The position numbers and the translations under genes are program-made. Positions 17,602 to 25,287 of a DNA stretch of 38,431 bases are shown here, one piece after another (position 1 is the first letter of the stretch; the number at the start of each line of letters is the position of its first letter). Origin of the DNA: Verrucomicrobia bacterium 12-59-8. GTDB taxonomy: Bacteria; Verrucomicrobiota; Verrucomicrobiae; Verrucomicrobiales; Verrucomicrobiaceae. The stretch covers positions 1 through 38,431 of the forward strand of contig NCCR01000081.1 in NCBI GenBank assembly GCA_002279765.1, in the 5' to 3' direction. The notes beneath the pieces are model-generated. The model searched no databases, was not told the DNA's origin, and saw only the letters and a list, made by a program, of their open reading frames with translations.

Positions 17602-18012
17602 ATGTCCTCCCGCCCTACAGTCTCGCTGCTGCCGCGAATCGCGCGGCTGGTGGTCGTGGGGGCGATCTGTCTGTCTCTGGGCATGCACTGGGCGTTGCTG
17701 CAGGGCATCGCGTGGGCGGGGATGCTGGTTTCCTTTGCCAGCGAAGGGGCGGTGATCGAAGCGGTGCAGAAGACCTTTGATGGGCAGCATGGCTGCGCGC
17801 TCTGCAAGAAGGTGAAGGAAGCCCGCGACTCCAACCACAAGCAGCCGCAGCAAACGGCGCAGCCCACTCAAAAGATCAACGCTGTGCTGGTGGAGATCTC
17901 GACCTTGGTGGCCCCCGCAGGAAATGTTTTTTCATTCGTGCCGCTGCACGAGATGCTGATACACCGCTCCGAACTGCCGGAGACGCCACCGCCACGACGC
18001 GGGCTGGTTTGA
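17602..18012 (+). CDS. Small membrane protein with CxLCKKVKE motif, paralog A
   Basis: A 136-residue protein with an N-terminal TM helix (about 14-38; LVVVGAICLSLGMHWALLQG). A short conserved segment (FASEGAVIEAVQKTFDGQH) leads to a vicinal cysteine pair C65-A-L-C68 followed by KKVKE, then a Gln/Asn-rich stretch and a C-terminal hydrophobic part ending in TPPPRRGLV. Its paralog at 19811 aligns without gaps over residues 1-73 and is 37 of 44 identical over residues 30-73. The CxxC suggests metal or thiol chemistry. It recalls DUF2946-type proteins found near copper TonB receptors, but I cannot confirm membership. It lies upstream of the cytochrome/SCO/HMA genes. Confidence 0.75.
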   Translation: MSSRPTVSLLPRIARLVVVGAICLSLGMHWALLQGIAWAGMLVSFASEGAVIEAVQKTFDGQHGCALCKKVKEARDSNHKQPQQTAQPTQKINAVLVEISTLVAPAGNVFSFVPLHEMLIHRSELPETPPPRRGLV

Positions 18013-18037
18013 TTTGACCGACCGGCTTGCCAAGCCG
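18013..18037. repeat. Duplicated 3'-flank hairpin, copy 1
   Basis: TTTGACCGACCGGCTT (18013-18028) directly follows the stop of paralog A and recurs exactly at 20223-20238 over the stop of paralog B. It opens a small hairpin CGGCTT-GCC-AAGCCG (18023-18037). The second copy keeps the stem but has a different loop (TCCC). The rest of the 200-nt gap to the cytochrome gene holds short GC-rich hairpins but no open reading frame I can support. Confidence 0.6.
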
Positions 18038-18212
18038 CCGATCCGACTCTGTGCGGGGCTGAGGCCCTGCTTCACAGCGTAGGCACCCCATCGCCGCAAC
18101 CCACAGGCGTGCGGCGTGTCTGCAAACTACCCCATCCGCTCCGCCATGCCCTGCTGGGACGCCAATGGCGTGTGAAGCCTGCAGTTGGTGCGTCCCTCTC
18201 ATTCATCTTTTC

Positions 18213-18701
18213 ATGTCCCTTTTTTCCAAACACCTCCTCGCAGCCGCTCTAGTGCTGCCCTTCACCACGCTCATCCACGCCGAGGATTCTGCCCCTTCGG
18301 CGGAGTCCCTCGCGCGCGGTCAGACGGTTTACATGCAGGTCTGCTTTGCATGCCATCAGCCCACCGGCCAGGGCCTGCCGGGCATGTTCCCAGCGCTGGC
18401 CAGCTCGGACTGGGTGGCGGCCCCAAAGCCGGACCGCATCATCCGCATGGTGCTGCATGGCTTCACCGGACCCATCACGCTCAATGGCAAGCCCTTCACC
18501 TCCCCCGCGCCGCTGATGCCGCCACAGGGCGCAGCACTCAGCGACACACAGATCGCCGATGTGCTGACCTACGTGCGCAACAGCTTCGGCAACAAAGCCG
18601 GTGCCGTAGTGCCCGAGCAAGTCGCCGCCATCCGCGAAGCCGAGAAGGCCCGCAGTGCGATGTGGACTGAGGCTGAAATCCTCAAAATCCCTGTCGAATA
18701 A
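18213..18701 (+). CDS. Class I cytochrome c, exported
   Basis: A 162-residue periplasmic monoheme cytochrome. The signal peptide (MSLFSKHLLAAALVLPFTTLIHA) is followed by heme motif CFACH at 44-48 in YMQVCFACHQPTGQGLPGMFPALASSDW. A later Met (LMPPQGAALSDTQIADVLTYVRNSFGN) provides the expected sixth ligand and C-terminal helix. A short C-terminal extension (about 135-162) is unassigned. The start at 18213 exposes the signal peptide. The SCO gene starts 4 nt after its stop, so the two are co-transcribed and probably work in the same electron-transfer or copper-handling unit. Confidence 0.88.
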   Translation: MSLFSKHLLAAALVLPFTTLIHAEDSAPSAESLARGQTVYMQVCFACHQPTGQGLPGMFPALASSDWVAAPKPDRIIRMVLHGFTGPITLNGKPFTSPAPLMPPQGAALSDTQIADVLTYVRNSFGNKAGAVVPEQVAAIREAEKARSAMWTEAEILKIPVE

Positions 18702-18705
18702 CACG

Positions 18706-19431
18706 ATGCCGGATTCACCTCCAGAGTCACCGCCACCGAGCATTCGCTACACCTCCGCTGGTGCTGACCATCGCGTCAGCACCGGCTCTTGGGTGCGCAT
18801 GGGGCTTGGCATTGGTATGGCCCTCGCGGGCGTGCTGCTGCTGGGGCATTATGCCCGGCAGGCGCTCCCGCAGGCACCGCTGCCGGTGGTCGCACAAATC
18901 AAAGGCGATCTCGAAGCCACCGAGCGCAGCGGGCAGACGGTGAAACTCTCCGCCCTGCGCGGGAAGGTCACCGTCATGGCCTGCCTCTACACCGTGTGCC
19001 CGCATGGATGCGCGGCCGTGGTGGCCCAGATGCAGAAGCTCAACGCCGCCTACCGCACGCGACCGGATTTCCATCAGGTCTCGCTCGCGGTGGCACCGGA
19101 GCGCGACACACCAAGCTTTCTCAAGGCCTATGCCGAAGGCGTGGGTGCCAGAGCTGATGATCCCTGGTGGTTCGTGACCGGTGAGCAGCAGCGCATCTGG
19201 GACTACATGACCTACGACCTGCAACTGCAGGCTCCCGCCCCCATCCCGGAGGAGAAGCGCATCAATCCGCTCGACTTTTATGAGCACGATCTGCGCCTCG
19301 TCCTCATCGACCGCCAGGGCCGCGTGCGCGGCTACTACGCCGTCTTCCACCCTCAACCCGAGATCGCCACGATCATGACCGATAAGCTTGGTCGTGACGT
19401 GCAGCGCCTGCTCGACAACCCCGCTGAATAA
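18706..19431 (+). CDS. SCO1/SenC family thioredoxin-fold protein
   Basis: A 241-residue membrane-anchored periplasmic protein. A cytoplasmic Pro/Ser-rich start is followed by a TM helix (about 31-50, MGLGIGMALAGVLLLGHYA) and the SCO domain. It has the metal/redox motif CPHGC (Cys98, Cys102) and a distal His194 in FYEHDLRLVLID, the three ligands that bind copper in SCO1. The family delivers copper to cytochrome oxidase CuA or acts as a thiol reductase. Here no oxidase gene is adjacent and the partners are a cytochrome c and an HMA protein. The start at 18706 lies just past the cytochrome stop. Confidence 0.9.
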   Translation: MPDSPPESPPPSIRYTSAGADHRVSTGSWVRMGLGIGMALAGVLLLGHYARQALPQAPLPVVAQIKGDLEATERSGQTVKLSALRGKVTVMACLYTVCPHGCAAVVAQMQKLNAAYRTRPDFHQVSLAVAPERDTPSFLKAYAEGVGARADDPWWFVTGEQQRIWDYMTYDLQLQAPAPIPEEKRINPLDFYEHDLRLVLIDRQGRVRGYYAVFHPQPEIATIMTDKLGRDVQRLLDNPAE

Positions 19432-19453
19432 TCACCCACCCACATTCCATTCC

Positions 19454-19771
19454 ATGAAACACCTTCTCACACTCATTCTCAGTCTCATCAGCATCGCCTC
19501 CTGCACTGCGGGAGATCCGGTAAAATTCGTCTATCAGGGCGAAGTCGCCGGCATCATGTGCATCCACTGCACCAACAAGGTCGAAGCCGCGATGAAGAAG
19601 CTCCCGGACGTGCAGAGCGTCAAAATCACCCGCGACGACAAAGGCGGGCTGCCCAAGCTCGAAATCATCGCCACCAATGCGCGGATCACCCGCGAAGACG
19701 CCGTCAAAGCCCTGGGGGACGATGCCAAGATGTATGACATCCGTAGCCTGAAGCTCGTCCAAGGCCAGTAG
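19454..19771 (+). CDS. Exported HMA-type heavy-metal-binding protein
   Basis: A 105-residue protein with a hydrophobic leader (MKHLLTLILSLISIASC) that may be a lipoprotein signal with a weak lipobox (Cys17). The ferredoxin-like HMA domain follows: GIMCIHCTNKVEAAMKKLPDVQSVKI with Cys36 and Cys39, equivalent to the MxCxxC copper site of CopZ/Atx1 proteins. Being exported, it would handle Cu(I) or a similar soft metal in the periplasm. It lies 22 nt past the SCO gene and upstream of paralog B, within the same likely transcript. Confidence 0.85.
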   Translation: MKHLLTLILSLISIASCTAGDPVKFVYQGEVAGIMCIHCTNKVEAAMKKLPDVQSVKITRDDKGGLPKLEIIATNARITREDAVKALGDDAKMYDIRSLKLVQGQ

Positions 19772-19810
19772 CCCTGCATGGCATTCCCGCCTTCACCCAG
19801 ATCTCCGTTC

Positions 19811-20227
19811 ATGATTTCCGCCGCATCACGACACCCCTGCCTGCACCACGTGCAGCGTGGGGTCGTGCTGCTGCTGTGCCTGGCACTGGGTCTGCAGTGG
19901 GCGCTGCTGCAAGGCATCGCCTGGACGGAGATGCTCATCAGCTTCGCGAGTGAAGGATCGGTGATCGAGGCCGTGGAGAAGACCTTTGACGGGCAGCATG
20001 CCTGCGAGCTGTGCAAGAAGGTGAAGGAGGGGACGCAGGACTCCAACAAGCGCAAGCAAAGCACGCTGGAGGAAAGCGCCGGGAAGGGGATGCATGCAGT
20101 ACTCGCAAGCCCTGTGGTGCTGATTCCTCCCACGGCAAAGCCTCTCTCGTTTGCGCCGCTCTGTGCGGTGCTGGTCAGACGCAACGAGATTCCGGAGCCA
20201 CCGCCGCCGCGATGCGGCCAGGTTTGA
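19811..20227 (+). CDS. Small membrane protein with CxLCKKVKE motif, paralog B
   Basis: A 138-residue paralog of the protein at 17602. It has the same layout: TM helix (GVVLLLCLALGLQWALLQG, about 18-36), MLISFASEGSVIEAVEKTFDGQH, C65-E-L-C68-KKVKE, a charged linker and a C-terminus ending EPPPPRCGQV. The start at 19811 aligns residue for residue with paralog A; an upstream ATG at 19778 would add 11 residues. It differs in having extra Cys residues (Cys10, Cys23 and two near the C-terminus). It immediately precedes the TonB receptor, suggesting a partner role in metal uptake. Function unproven. Confidence 0.75.
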   Translation: MISAASRHPCLHHVQRGVVLLLCLALGLQWALLQGIAWTEMLISFASEGSVIEAVEKTFDGQHACELCKKVKEGTQDSNKRKQSTLEESAGKGMHAVLASPVVLIPPTAKPLSFAPLCAVLVRRNEIPEPPPPRCGQV

Positions 20228-20248
20228 CCGACCGGCTTTCCCAAGCCG
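20223..20248. repeat. Duplicated 3'-flank hairpin, copy 2
   Basis: An exact 16-bp copy of the sequence at 18013-18028, followed by hairpin CGGCTT-TCCC-AAGCCG (20233-20248). It overlaps the stop of paralog B and shows that the duplication that made the paralogs extended past the coding region, or that the flank is itself conserved for function. Confidence 0.6.
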
Positions 20249-20334
20249 ATGCCCTCTCCACGACGGACTGAAAGTCCTGATCAAATCCATTCGCATGCCC
20301 CGCTCTGTGCGGCTGCCAATCTCCCCACCATTTC

Positions 20335-22439
20335 ATGAAACGTATTTCTATTCTCATTTTGCTAGCTCTTCCCGGCGCTGCCTTTGCGCAAGCCGCCACC
20401 CCAAACACACCCCCGGCGACTGAACTCAAGGAAGTCGTCATCACCGCGAAGAAAGATTCGCCATCACTCACGGTTCCGAGCCTGGAACTCCGCCAAGAAC
20501 AAATCGCCACGTCCACACCCGGCGGTGCCGGTGTGGTGGACGCGGAATTCTACAAGCGTGGCCGTGCGTCCACACTCAAGGACGCGCTGGACTTTTCCCC
20601 CGGCGTGCTGGTGCAGTCACGCTTCGGCGCGGAGGAGTCGCGCCTTTCCATCCGTGGCTCCGGCCTGCAGCGCACCTTTCATGGTCGCGGCATCTGGATG
20701 ATGCAGGATGGCATGCCGCTGAACCTGGCTGACGGAGGCTTTGACATGCAGGCCATCGAACCGCTGACGGCGAACTACATCGAGGTCTTTCGCGGTGCGA
20801 ACGCGCTGCAGTACGGCTCGGCCACACTCGGGGGTGCGATCAACTTCATCTCCAACACGGGCTACACCGCGCCTGCCACCCAGGCACGCGTGGAGATCGG
20901 CAGCTTCAACACGCACCGTGCGCAGATTTCCTCCGGCTTTGTGAGCGGAAAAACGGATGTGTATGTGAGCATCACCGCCTCCCACACGGACGGCTTCCGC
21001 GACTGGAGCAAGCAGGAGAGCTTTCGCGTCTTTGCCAACATCGGCACCAAGATCAGCCCGAACCTGGAGAACCGACTCTACCTGACCTATGTGGACAGCA
21101 ATTCGCAACTGCCCGGCAACCTGACCAAGGCGCAGATGCAGAACAACCCGCAGCAGGCCGCGCCAGGATCCTTCATCCCCACCGTGGTCGGCGGCGCGGG
21201 CTACCAGGAGCGCGACTACCGGCTCTTCCGTCTGGCGGACAAGCTGACCTACAGCGACGGGGACAACACCCTGACGCTGTCCACCTTCTGGTCGTGGAAA
21301 GATCTGAATCATCCGATCTTCCAGGTCATCGACCAGCTCAGCAATGATCTCGGCTTTGACCTGCGCTATGAGCACAAAGGCCGCCTGCTGGGGCATGAGA
21401 ACACCCTCACCGTCGGCACGGGCTTCATGTATGGCGCGACGAGCGACAACCGCTTCTTCAACATCAACGGCACACGCGGCGCGCAGGTGGGCGCCTACCG
21501 GCAGCAGTCCACGAACTTCAATTTCTACTTCCAGGACAAGCTGGAGCTGACGGAGAAGCTCTCCCTGTTTGCCGGGGCACAGGTGGCATATGCCTCGCGT
21601 GGACTGGAAGAGCTGCAGGCCTTCGGTGGCGTCAACCCGCCCGGCCAGTTCACCGGTCTGCCCAATCTGATCAACAACAGCGACCGCATCGAAGCCTGGG
21701 GCTTCAGCCCGAAGCTGGGCCTGCTGTATGAGGTGGACCCCAAGACGCAGATCTTGAGCCGCCCACCCTCGGCGAAGCCACCCCCGCAGGCAACGGCCTG
21801 CTGCCCTTGAAGCCACAGACCGCCACCACCCTGGAGATCGGCACACGCGGCCAGCGCGGACGCGTGAACTGGGACTTCAGCTACTACTACGCCTGGGTGG
21901 AACGCGAGCTGCTCGCGCTGGGATCACCGATTCTCACTCCGACGACCACCGTGAACGCCGGCCGCACGATTCATCAGGGCGTCGAATTCGCGCTGAATGC
22001 GGATCTGCTGCGCGATCTCGCGGTTTCATCCGACCGGCTTGTGCTGAACCAGAACTTTCTCTGGAACCACTTCAGCTTCAACAAAGACGCCGCCTATGGC
22101 AGCCGCCTGCTGCCAGGCTACTCCCCGGTGTATTACCGCGCGCAGCTTCTCTATGAGCATCCCTGCGGCTTTTATGCTGGCCCCACCTTGGAGTGGTCTC
22201 CCTTCAAATATGCCGCCGATCTGGCGCGCACGACCTTTGCGGATCCGTATGCGCTGCTGGGCCTGAAGCTCGGCTACCGCACCAAGAAGGGTCTGTCGGT
22301 CTACTTTGAGGCCCGCAACCTCACCGATGAAACCTACAGCCCCACAGTGAACGTGGTGACGAATGCCACCACCTCCCCCGCAGTCTTCCTCCCCGGCGAT
22401 GGCCGCAGCTTCTACGGCGGCGTCGAATGGAAGTGGTGA
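20335..22439 (+). pseudogene. TonB-dependent outer-membrane receptor, split by one frameshift
   Basis: Outer-membrane receptor of about 700 residues. It has a signal peptide (MKRISILILLALPGAAFAQ), a probable TonB box (ELKEVVITAKK), a plug domain (LKDALDFSPGVLVQSRFG, RLSIRGSGLQRTFHGRGI, VFRGANALQYGSATLGGAINF) and a beta-barrel ending in aromatic VEWKW. The frame breaks near 21755/21756: frame 1 ends at 21810 after a nonsense tail, while frame 3 continues as EPPTLGEATPAGNGLLPLKPQ into a normal barrel to 22439. The expected NxSRSFEPPT-type segment is missing, so a deletion of 3n+1 bases (about 22) is inferred. It is either a recent inactivation or a sequence error. The ligand is unknown; the neighbours suggest a metal complex. 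Confidence 0.88.
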
Positions 22440-22471
22440 GGGCGTGAATGACGAATGACGTTTACCAACCG

Positions 22472-22632
22472 CGCGTGAGCGTTTTGGAACCGGAGCGCAG
22501 CGGAGATAGACAGCTGCAAGCTGCCCGAAGGGTGAGCGTAGCGAATCAATGCTCCAGTCCTCTGGAGCTTTCCGCAGGCCATAGAACACTCGAAAGCGCC
22601 GGAGGACCGGCGCACTCCAGGACGCTCACGCG
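22472..22632. repeat. Structured repeat element with terminal inverted repeats and inner hairpins
   Basis: Terminal arms CGCGTGAGCGTTTTGGAA (22472-22489) and the complement of 22615-22632 pair at 15 of 18 positions. Inside are three hairpins: CAGCT-GCA-AGCTG (22511-22523), GCTCCAG-TCCT-CTGGAGC (22551-22568) and GCGCCGG-AGGA-CCGGCGC (22596-22613). The closing stem with three inner hairpins gives a cloverleaf-like fold. It resembles dispersed non-coding elements of Verrucomicrobiota that are often mis-annotated as short Arg/Ser/Gly-rich proteins. It lies between the TonB receptor and the PepSY gene. Confidence 0.7.
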
Positions 22633-22682
22633 ACATTTCACCCTACAGCACCCAACAACCCCTTCCTTCCGCTTTCCCCACC

Positions 22683-23387
22683 ATGAACACACGTCTCATC
22701 CGCAAACTCCACCGCTGGCTCGGCCTGCTCTTCAGTCTCTCCGTCCTGCTCGCCTCAGGCAGCGGCGTGCTGCACAACGTCATGACACGCACCCAGGTGC
22801 CACCACCGCAGGCGAAGCCCTCGGGCGGGGGCATGGATGTGACTGCGATCAAGCTCAGCGTCGCGGACGCGGTGGCCAAGCTGCCCGAAGACAAACCCGA
22901 AGTGCTGGCGGTGAACCTGCGCGGCATTGGCGGCCAGCCTTGGTACCAGATTTACACCCAGACTTCCCGTACACCACAGTACGTCAGCGCTGTGGATGGC
23001 AAAGTCGATCCCGCCATGGATGAGGCCTACGCCGCTGAGATCGCGACGAAATTTCTCGCGGGAGCCGCCGTGAAGAAGACCGACTTCCTCACCGCCTTCA
23101 ACACCGAGTACATCAACATCTTCCGCATCCTGCCCGTGTATCGCTTTGATAGCGGCGATGCGCTGGACACCCGCGTCTATGTCTCCACCACCACGGGCAG
23201 CGTAACGCGCCACACCGACAAGCAGCGCCAGTTTGAAGCCACCGTTTTTACGAACTTCCACAAGCTCGGCTTCATCCCGGACAAGGACACCCGTGACCTC
23301 GTGCTCACGGTGGTGACCTTCGGAATTTTCCTCGTCGCCTGCCTCGGTATCGCACTTTTCTTTGCCACTCGGCCAAAGAAACGATGA
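22683..23387 (+). CDS. PepSY-type membrane protein
   Basis: A 234-residue protein with an N-terminal helix (LIRKLHRWLGLLFSLSVLLASGSGVLHN), whose RKLHRWLGL start is typical of PepSY-associated TM proteins. A periplasmic region carries two PepSY-like segments (SVADAVAKLPEDKPEVLAVNL; DTRVYVSTTTGSVTRHTD), and a C-terminal TM helix (LVLTVVTFGIFLVACLGIALFF) is followed by RPKKR. Family relatives sit beside siderophore or heme/metal TonB receptors and include ferric-chelate reductases. This short form has two TM helices and lacks the longer four-helix core. Its position after a TonB receptor fits a role in metal release or uptake. Confidence 0.82.
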   Translation: MNTRLIRKLHRWLGLLFSLSVLLASGSGVLHNVMTRTQVPPPQAKPSGGGMDVTAIKLSVADAVAKLPEDKPEVLAVNLRGIGGQPWYQIYTQTSRTPQYVSAVDGKVDPAMDEAYAAEIATKFLAGAAVKKTDFLTAFNTEYINIFRILPVYRFDSGDALDTRVYVSTTTGSVTRHTDKQRQFEATVFTNFHKLGFIPDKDTRDLVLTVVTFGIFLVACLGIALFFATRPKKR

Positions 23388-23419
23388 AACTCTGCGGCGT
23401 TTGAGTACGATTCAACACT

Positions 23420-24427
23420 ATGCGCCGCTCCATCCTCTCCGCCGCCGTCGTTTTGTTGTCCTCCGCCAGCCTGCTGCACGCGCAGGCACCCACGGCGGAG
23501 CTGGTCTCCGTGGAAAAAATCTGGGACAAAGCCCCTCACAACGGCTTCACCGATCTCACCCGGTTTCAGAACCTCTTCTACTGCTGCTTCCGCGAGGCGG
23601 AGTCCGCCACCAGGGGCGAGGGCGTCATCCGCCTGCTGGTCTCCGCCACTGGCAAGACCTGGGTGGAACAGGTCACGATCGATGAACCCGGCGTCGATCT
23701 GCGCGATCCCAAGCTCATCATCACCCCCGATGAAAAGCGCCTCTACCTGCTCTGCGGCGGCGAGTCCGCCACCCTGGGCCGCCAGACACGCTACGCCACC
23801 TCCATGGACGGCAGGGTCTGGACGCCGATGCAGAAGCTCCTGGCCAAAGGCGACTGGCTCTGGCGCGTCTCCATCAATCCGGCGGACAAACGCTTCTACG
23901 GTGCCAGCTACAACATCCACCCCAACTCCGGCGGTCCCGCGCCCGAGAAGGAGTGGTCGCTAAAAACCTACGCCAGCGAGGACGGCTCCGTCTGGCAGCT
24001 CTCCTCCATCATGCAGGTGCCCGGCCAGCCGAGTGAAACCACGCTGCGCTTCCTCAAAGACGGCACCGCCCTCGCCCTCATCGCCCGTCAGGGCGCTGAC
24101 CGCAAAGGCGTGATCGGCATGGCCAAGGCCCCGTATCGCGACTGGACCTACGCCGCCACCGGCCTCCCCCTCGGCGGCCCCAACTTCATCGAGCTGCCCG
24201 ATGGCAAACTCATCGCCGGCTCACGCGGCTTTGGCAAAACCCCCGGCGCCCACATGGTCCTCTTCGCCATGACCCCCACCAGCCTCACCCCCATCCTGGA
24301 ACTCCCCAGCGGCGGCGACTGCAGCTACCCCGGCCTGTATTGGGAGGACGACCTCCTGCACGTGACCTATTACTCCAGCCACGAAGGCAAGGCCGCGATC
24401 TATTATGCGCGGGTGAAGGTGAAGTGA
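23420..24427 (+). CDS. Exported sialidase-superfamily (BNR repeat) protein
   Basis: A 335-residue exported protein with a signal peptide (MRRSILSAAVVLLSSASLLHAQ) and a six-bladed-propeller-like body. Asp-box-like motifs are visible: SATGKTW, SMDGRVW and SEDGSVW. Segments such as RDPKLIITPDEKRLYLLCGG and FIELPDGKLIAGSRG are common in exo-alpha-sialidase-like proteins of the PVC group. Catalytic residues cannot be assigned with confidence, so the glycosidase activity is inferred. Its last 144 bp are repeated at 25107-25250 beyond a toxin-antitoxin pair. Confidence 0.8.
   Translation: MRRSILSAAVVLLSSASLLHAQAPTAELVSVEKIWDKAPHNGFTDLTRFQNLFYCCFREAESATRGEGVIRLLVSATGKTWVEQVTIDEPGVDLRDPKLIITPDEKRLYLLCGGESATLGRQTRYATSMDGRVWTPMQKLLAKGDWLWRVSINPADKRFYGASYNIHPNSGGPAPEKEWSLKTYASEDGSVWQLSSIMQVPGQPSETTLRFLKDGTALALIARQGADRKGVIGMAKAPYRDWTYAATGLPLGGPNFIELPDGKLIAGSRGFGKTPGAHMVLFAMTPTSLTPILELPSGGDCSYPGLYWEDDLLHVTYYSSHEGKAAIYYARVKVK
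24284..24427. repeat. 144-bp direct repeat, copy 1 (3' end of sialidase gene)
   Basis: The final 48 codons of the sialidase-like gene. The copy at 25107-25250 matches at 139 of 144 positions without gaps. All five differences fall at synonymous third codon positions. Confidence 0.95.
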
Positions 24428-24496
24428 CGAACGATGACAACGGCCCGGTTCAGATCGACTCTCGACAACCGCGCCCAAAAACGTTAATCTAATGCC

Positions 24497-24772
24497 ATGA
24501 GCCAAACGCTGGATCACATCAAGCAGGAGATCAAAACCCTTCGTCCCGCCGAGCGTTTTGACTTGTGGCGCAATCTAGCCCAGGAGTTTGAGCAGCCGGT
24601 GGCAGAGAATGACGATGAGGAATCGGTCGAAGCAGCTTGGGACACAGAGATTGATGCCCGTGTGAAGGAGATCGAGGAGGGCAAAGTGGAGCTTGTCTCC
24701 GCTGACGAAGCCATTGCACGCATCCGCTCCAAGCTTGCTGCTCGTCGCGTCGGCCTCACGTCGGCGGCATGA
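24497..24772 (+). CDS. Addiction-module antitoxin (Unstab_antitox family)
   Basis: A 91-residue protein of the putative addiction module component family (TIGR02574/PF09720). It has an N-terminal helical region (LDHIKQEIKTLRPAERFDLWRNLAQEF), then the acidic VEAAWDTEIDARVKEIEEGKVELVSADEAIARIRSKL signature, which normally neutralises a RelE/ParE toxin. The toxin gene overlaps its stop by 4 bp. The pair lies between two copies of a 144-bp repeat. Confidence 0.9.
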   Translation: MSQTLDHIKQEIKTLRPAERFDLWRNLAQEFEQPVAENDDEESVEAAWDTEIDARVKEIEEGKVELVSADEAIARIRSKLAARRVGLTSAA

Positions 24773-25089
24773 AGCCGACGGCCATTCATCCCGCCGCCGA
24801 GCGGGAATTGGATGAAGTCACCGACTACTACGCGTCCATTGATCCGGACTTGGCCGATGCCTTCGTGAATTGCTTTGAGTCCTACAAAACCCGAATGACT
24901 CAACACCCTCTGCATTTCAGCACACGCAAAGGAGTCGTACGCCGGGCCAATCTGACACCGCAGTTCGGCGAATATTACCTGCCGTTCATGATCTGGCAGA
25001 ATCGCGTGGTCATCCTCGCCGTCGCCCATGCCAAGCGCCGCCCGTATTACTGGCGAAAGCGCATGGGTGAATCGAAAGAGATGTTCTGA
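24769..25089 (+). CDS. RelE/ParE-family toxin
   Basis: A 106-residue basic protein of the RelE/ParE superfamily. It opens with HPAAERELDEVTDYYASIDPDLADAFVNCFE, the typical helical hairpin, then a beta-sheet core with RRANLTPQFGEYYLPFMIW and a C-terminal VVILAVAHAKRRPYYWRKR. It would inhibit either translation or gyrase; the two activities cannot be told apart from sequence. It overlaps the antitoxin gene by ATGA, so translation is probably coupled. Confidence 0.9.
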   Translation: MKPTAIHPAAERELDEVTDYYASIDPDLADAFVNCFESYKTRMTQHPLHFSTRKGVVRRANLTPQFGEYYLPFMIWQNRVVILAVAHAKRRPYYWRKRMGESKEMF

Positions 25090-25106
25090 TTCAGACTAAC
25101 AGCCAA

Positions 25107-25250
25107 CTCACCCCCATCCTCGAACTCCCCAGCGGCGGCGACTGCAGCTACCCCGGCCTGTATTGGGAGGATGACCTCCTGCACGTGACGTATTACTCCA
25201 GCCACGAGGGCAAGGCCGCGATTTATTATGCGCGGGTGAAGGTGAAGTGA
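25107..25250. repeat. 144-bp direct repeat, copy 2 (orphan sialidase 3' end)
   Basis: A headless copy of the last 48 codons of the sialidase-like gene, including its stop. It has no start, signal or upstream coding sequence, so it cannot make the protein. Upstream homology stops abruptly at 25107, and downstream of the stop the two copies also diverge. Confidence 0.95.
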
Positions 25251-25287
25251 TGAATTAATGACTCAAACCCAGCGGTCACTACAGCGT

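Noticed and set aside
20617..21846. 409-codon minus-strand frame opposite the TonB receptor
   Set aside because: The plus strand carries clear plug and barrel motifs; the antisense product has none.
22412..22636. 74-residue Arg/Ser/Gly-rich frame on the minus strand
   Set aside because: It coincides with a structured repeat element; such frames are typical false proteins made by dispersed repeats.
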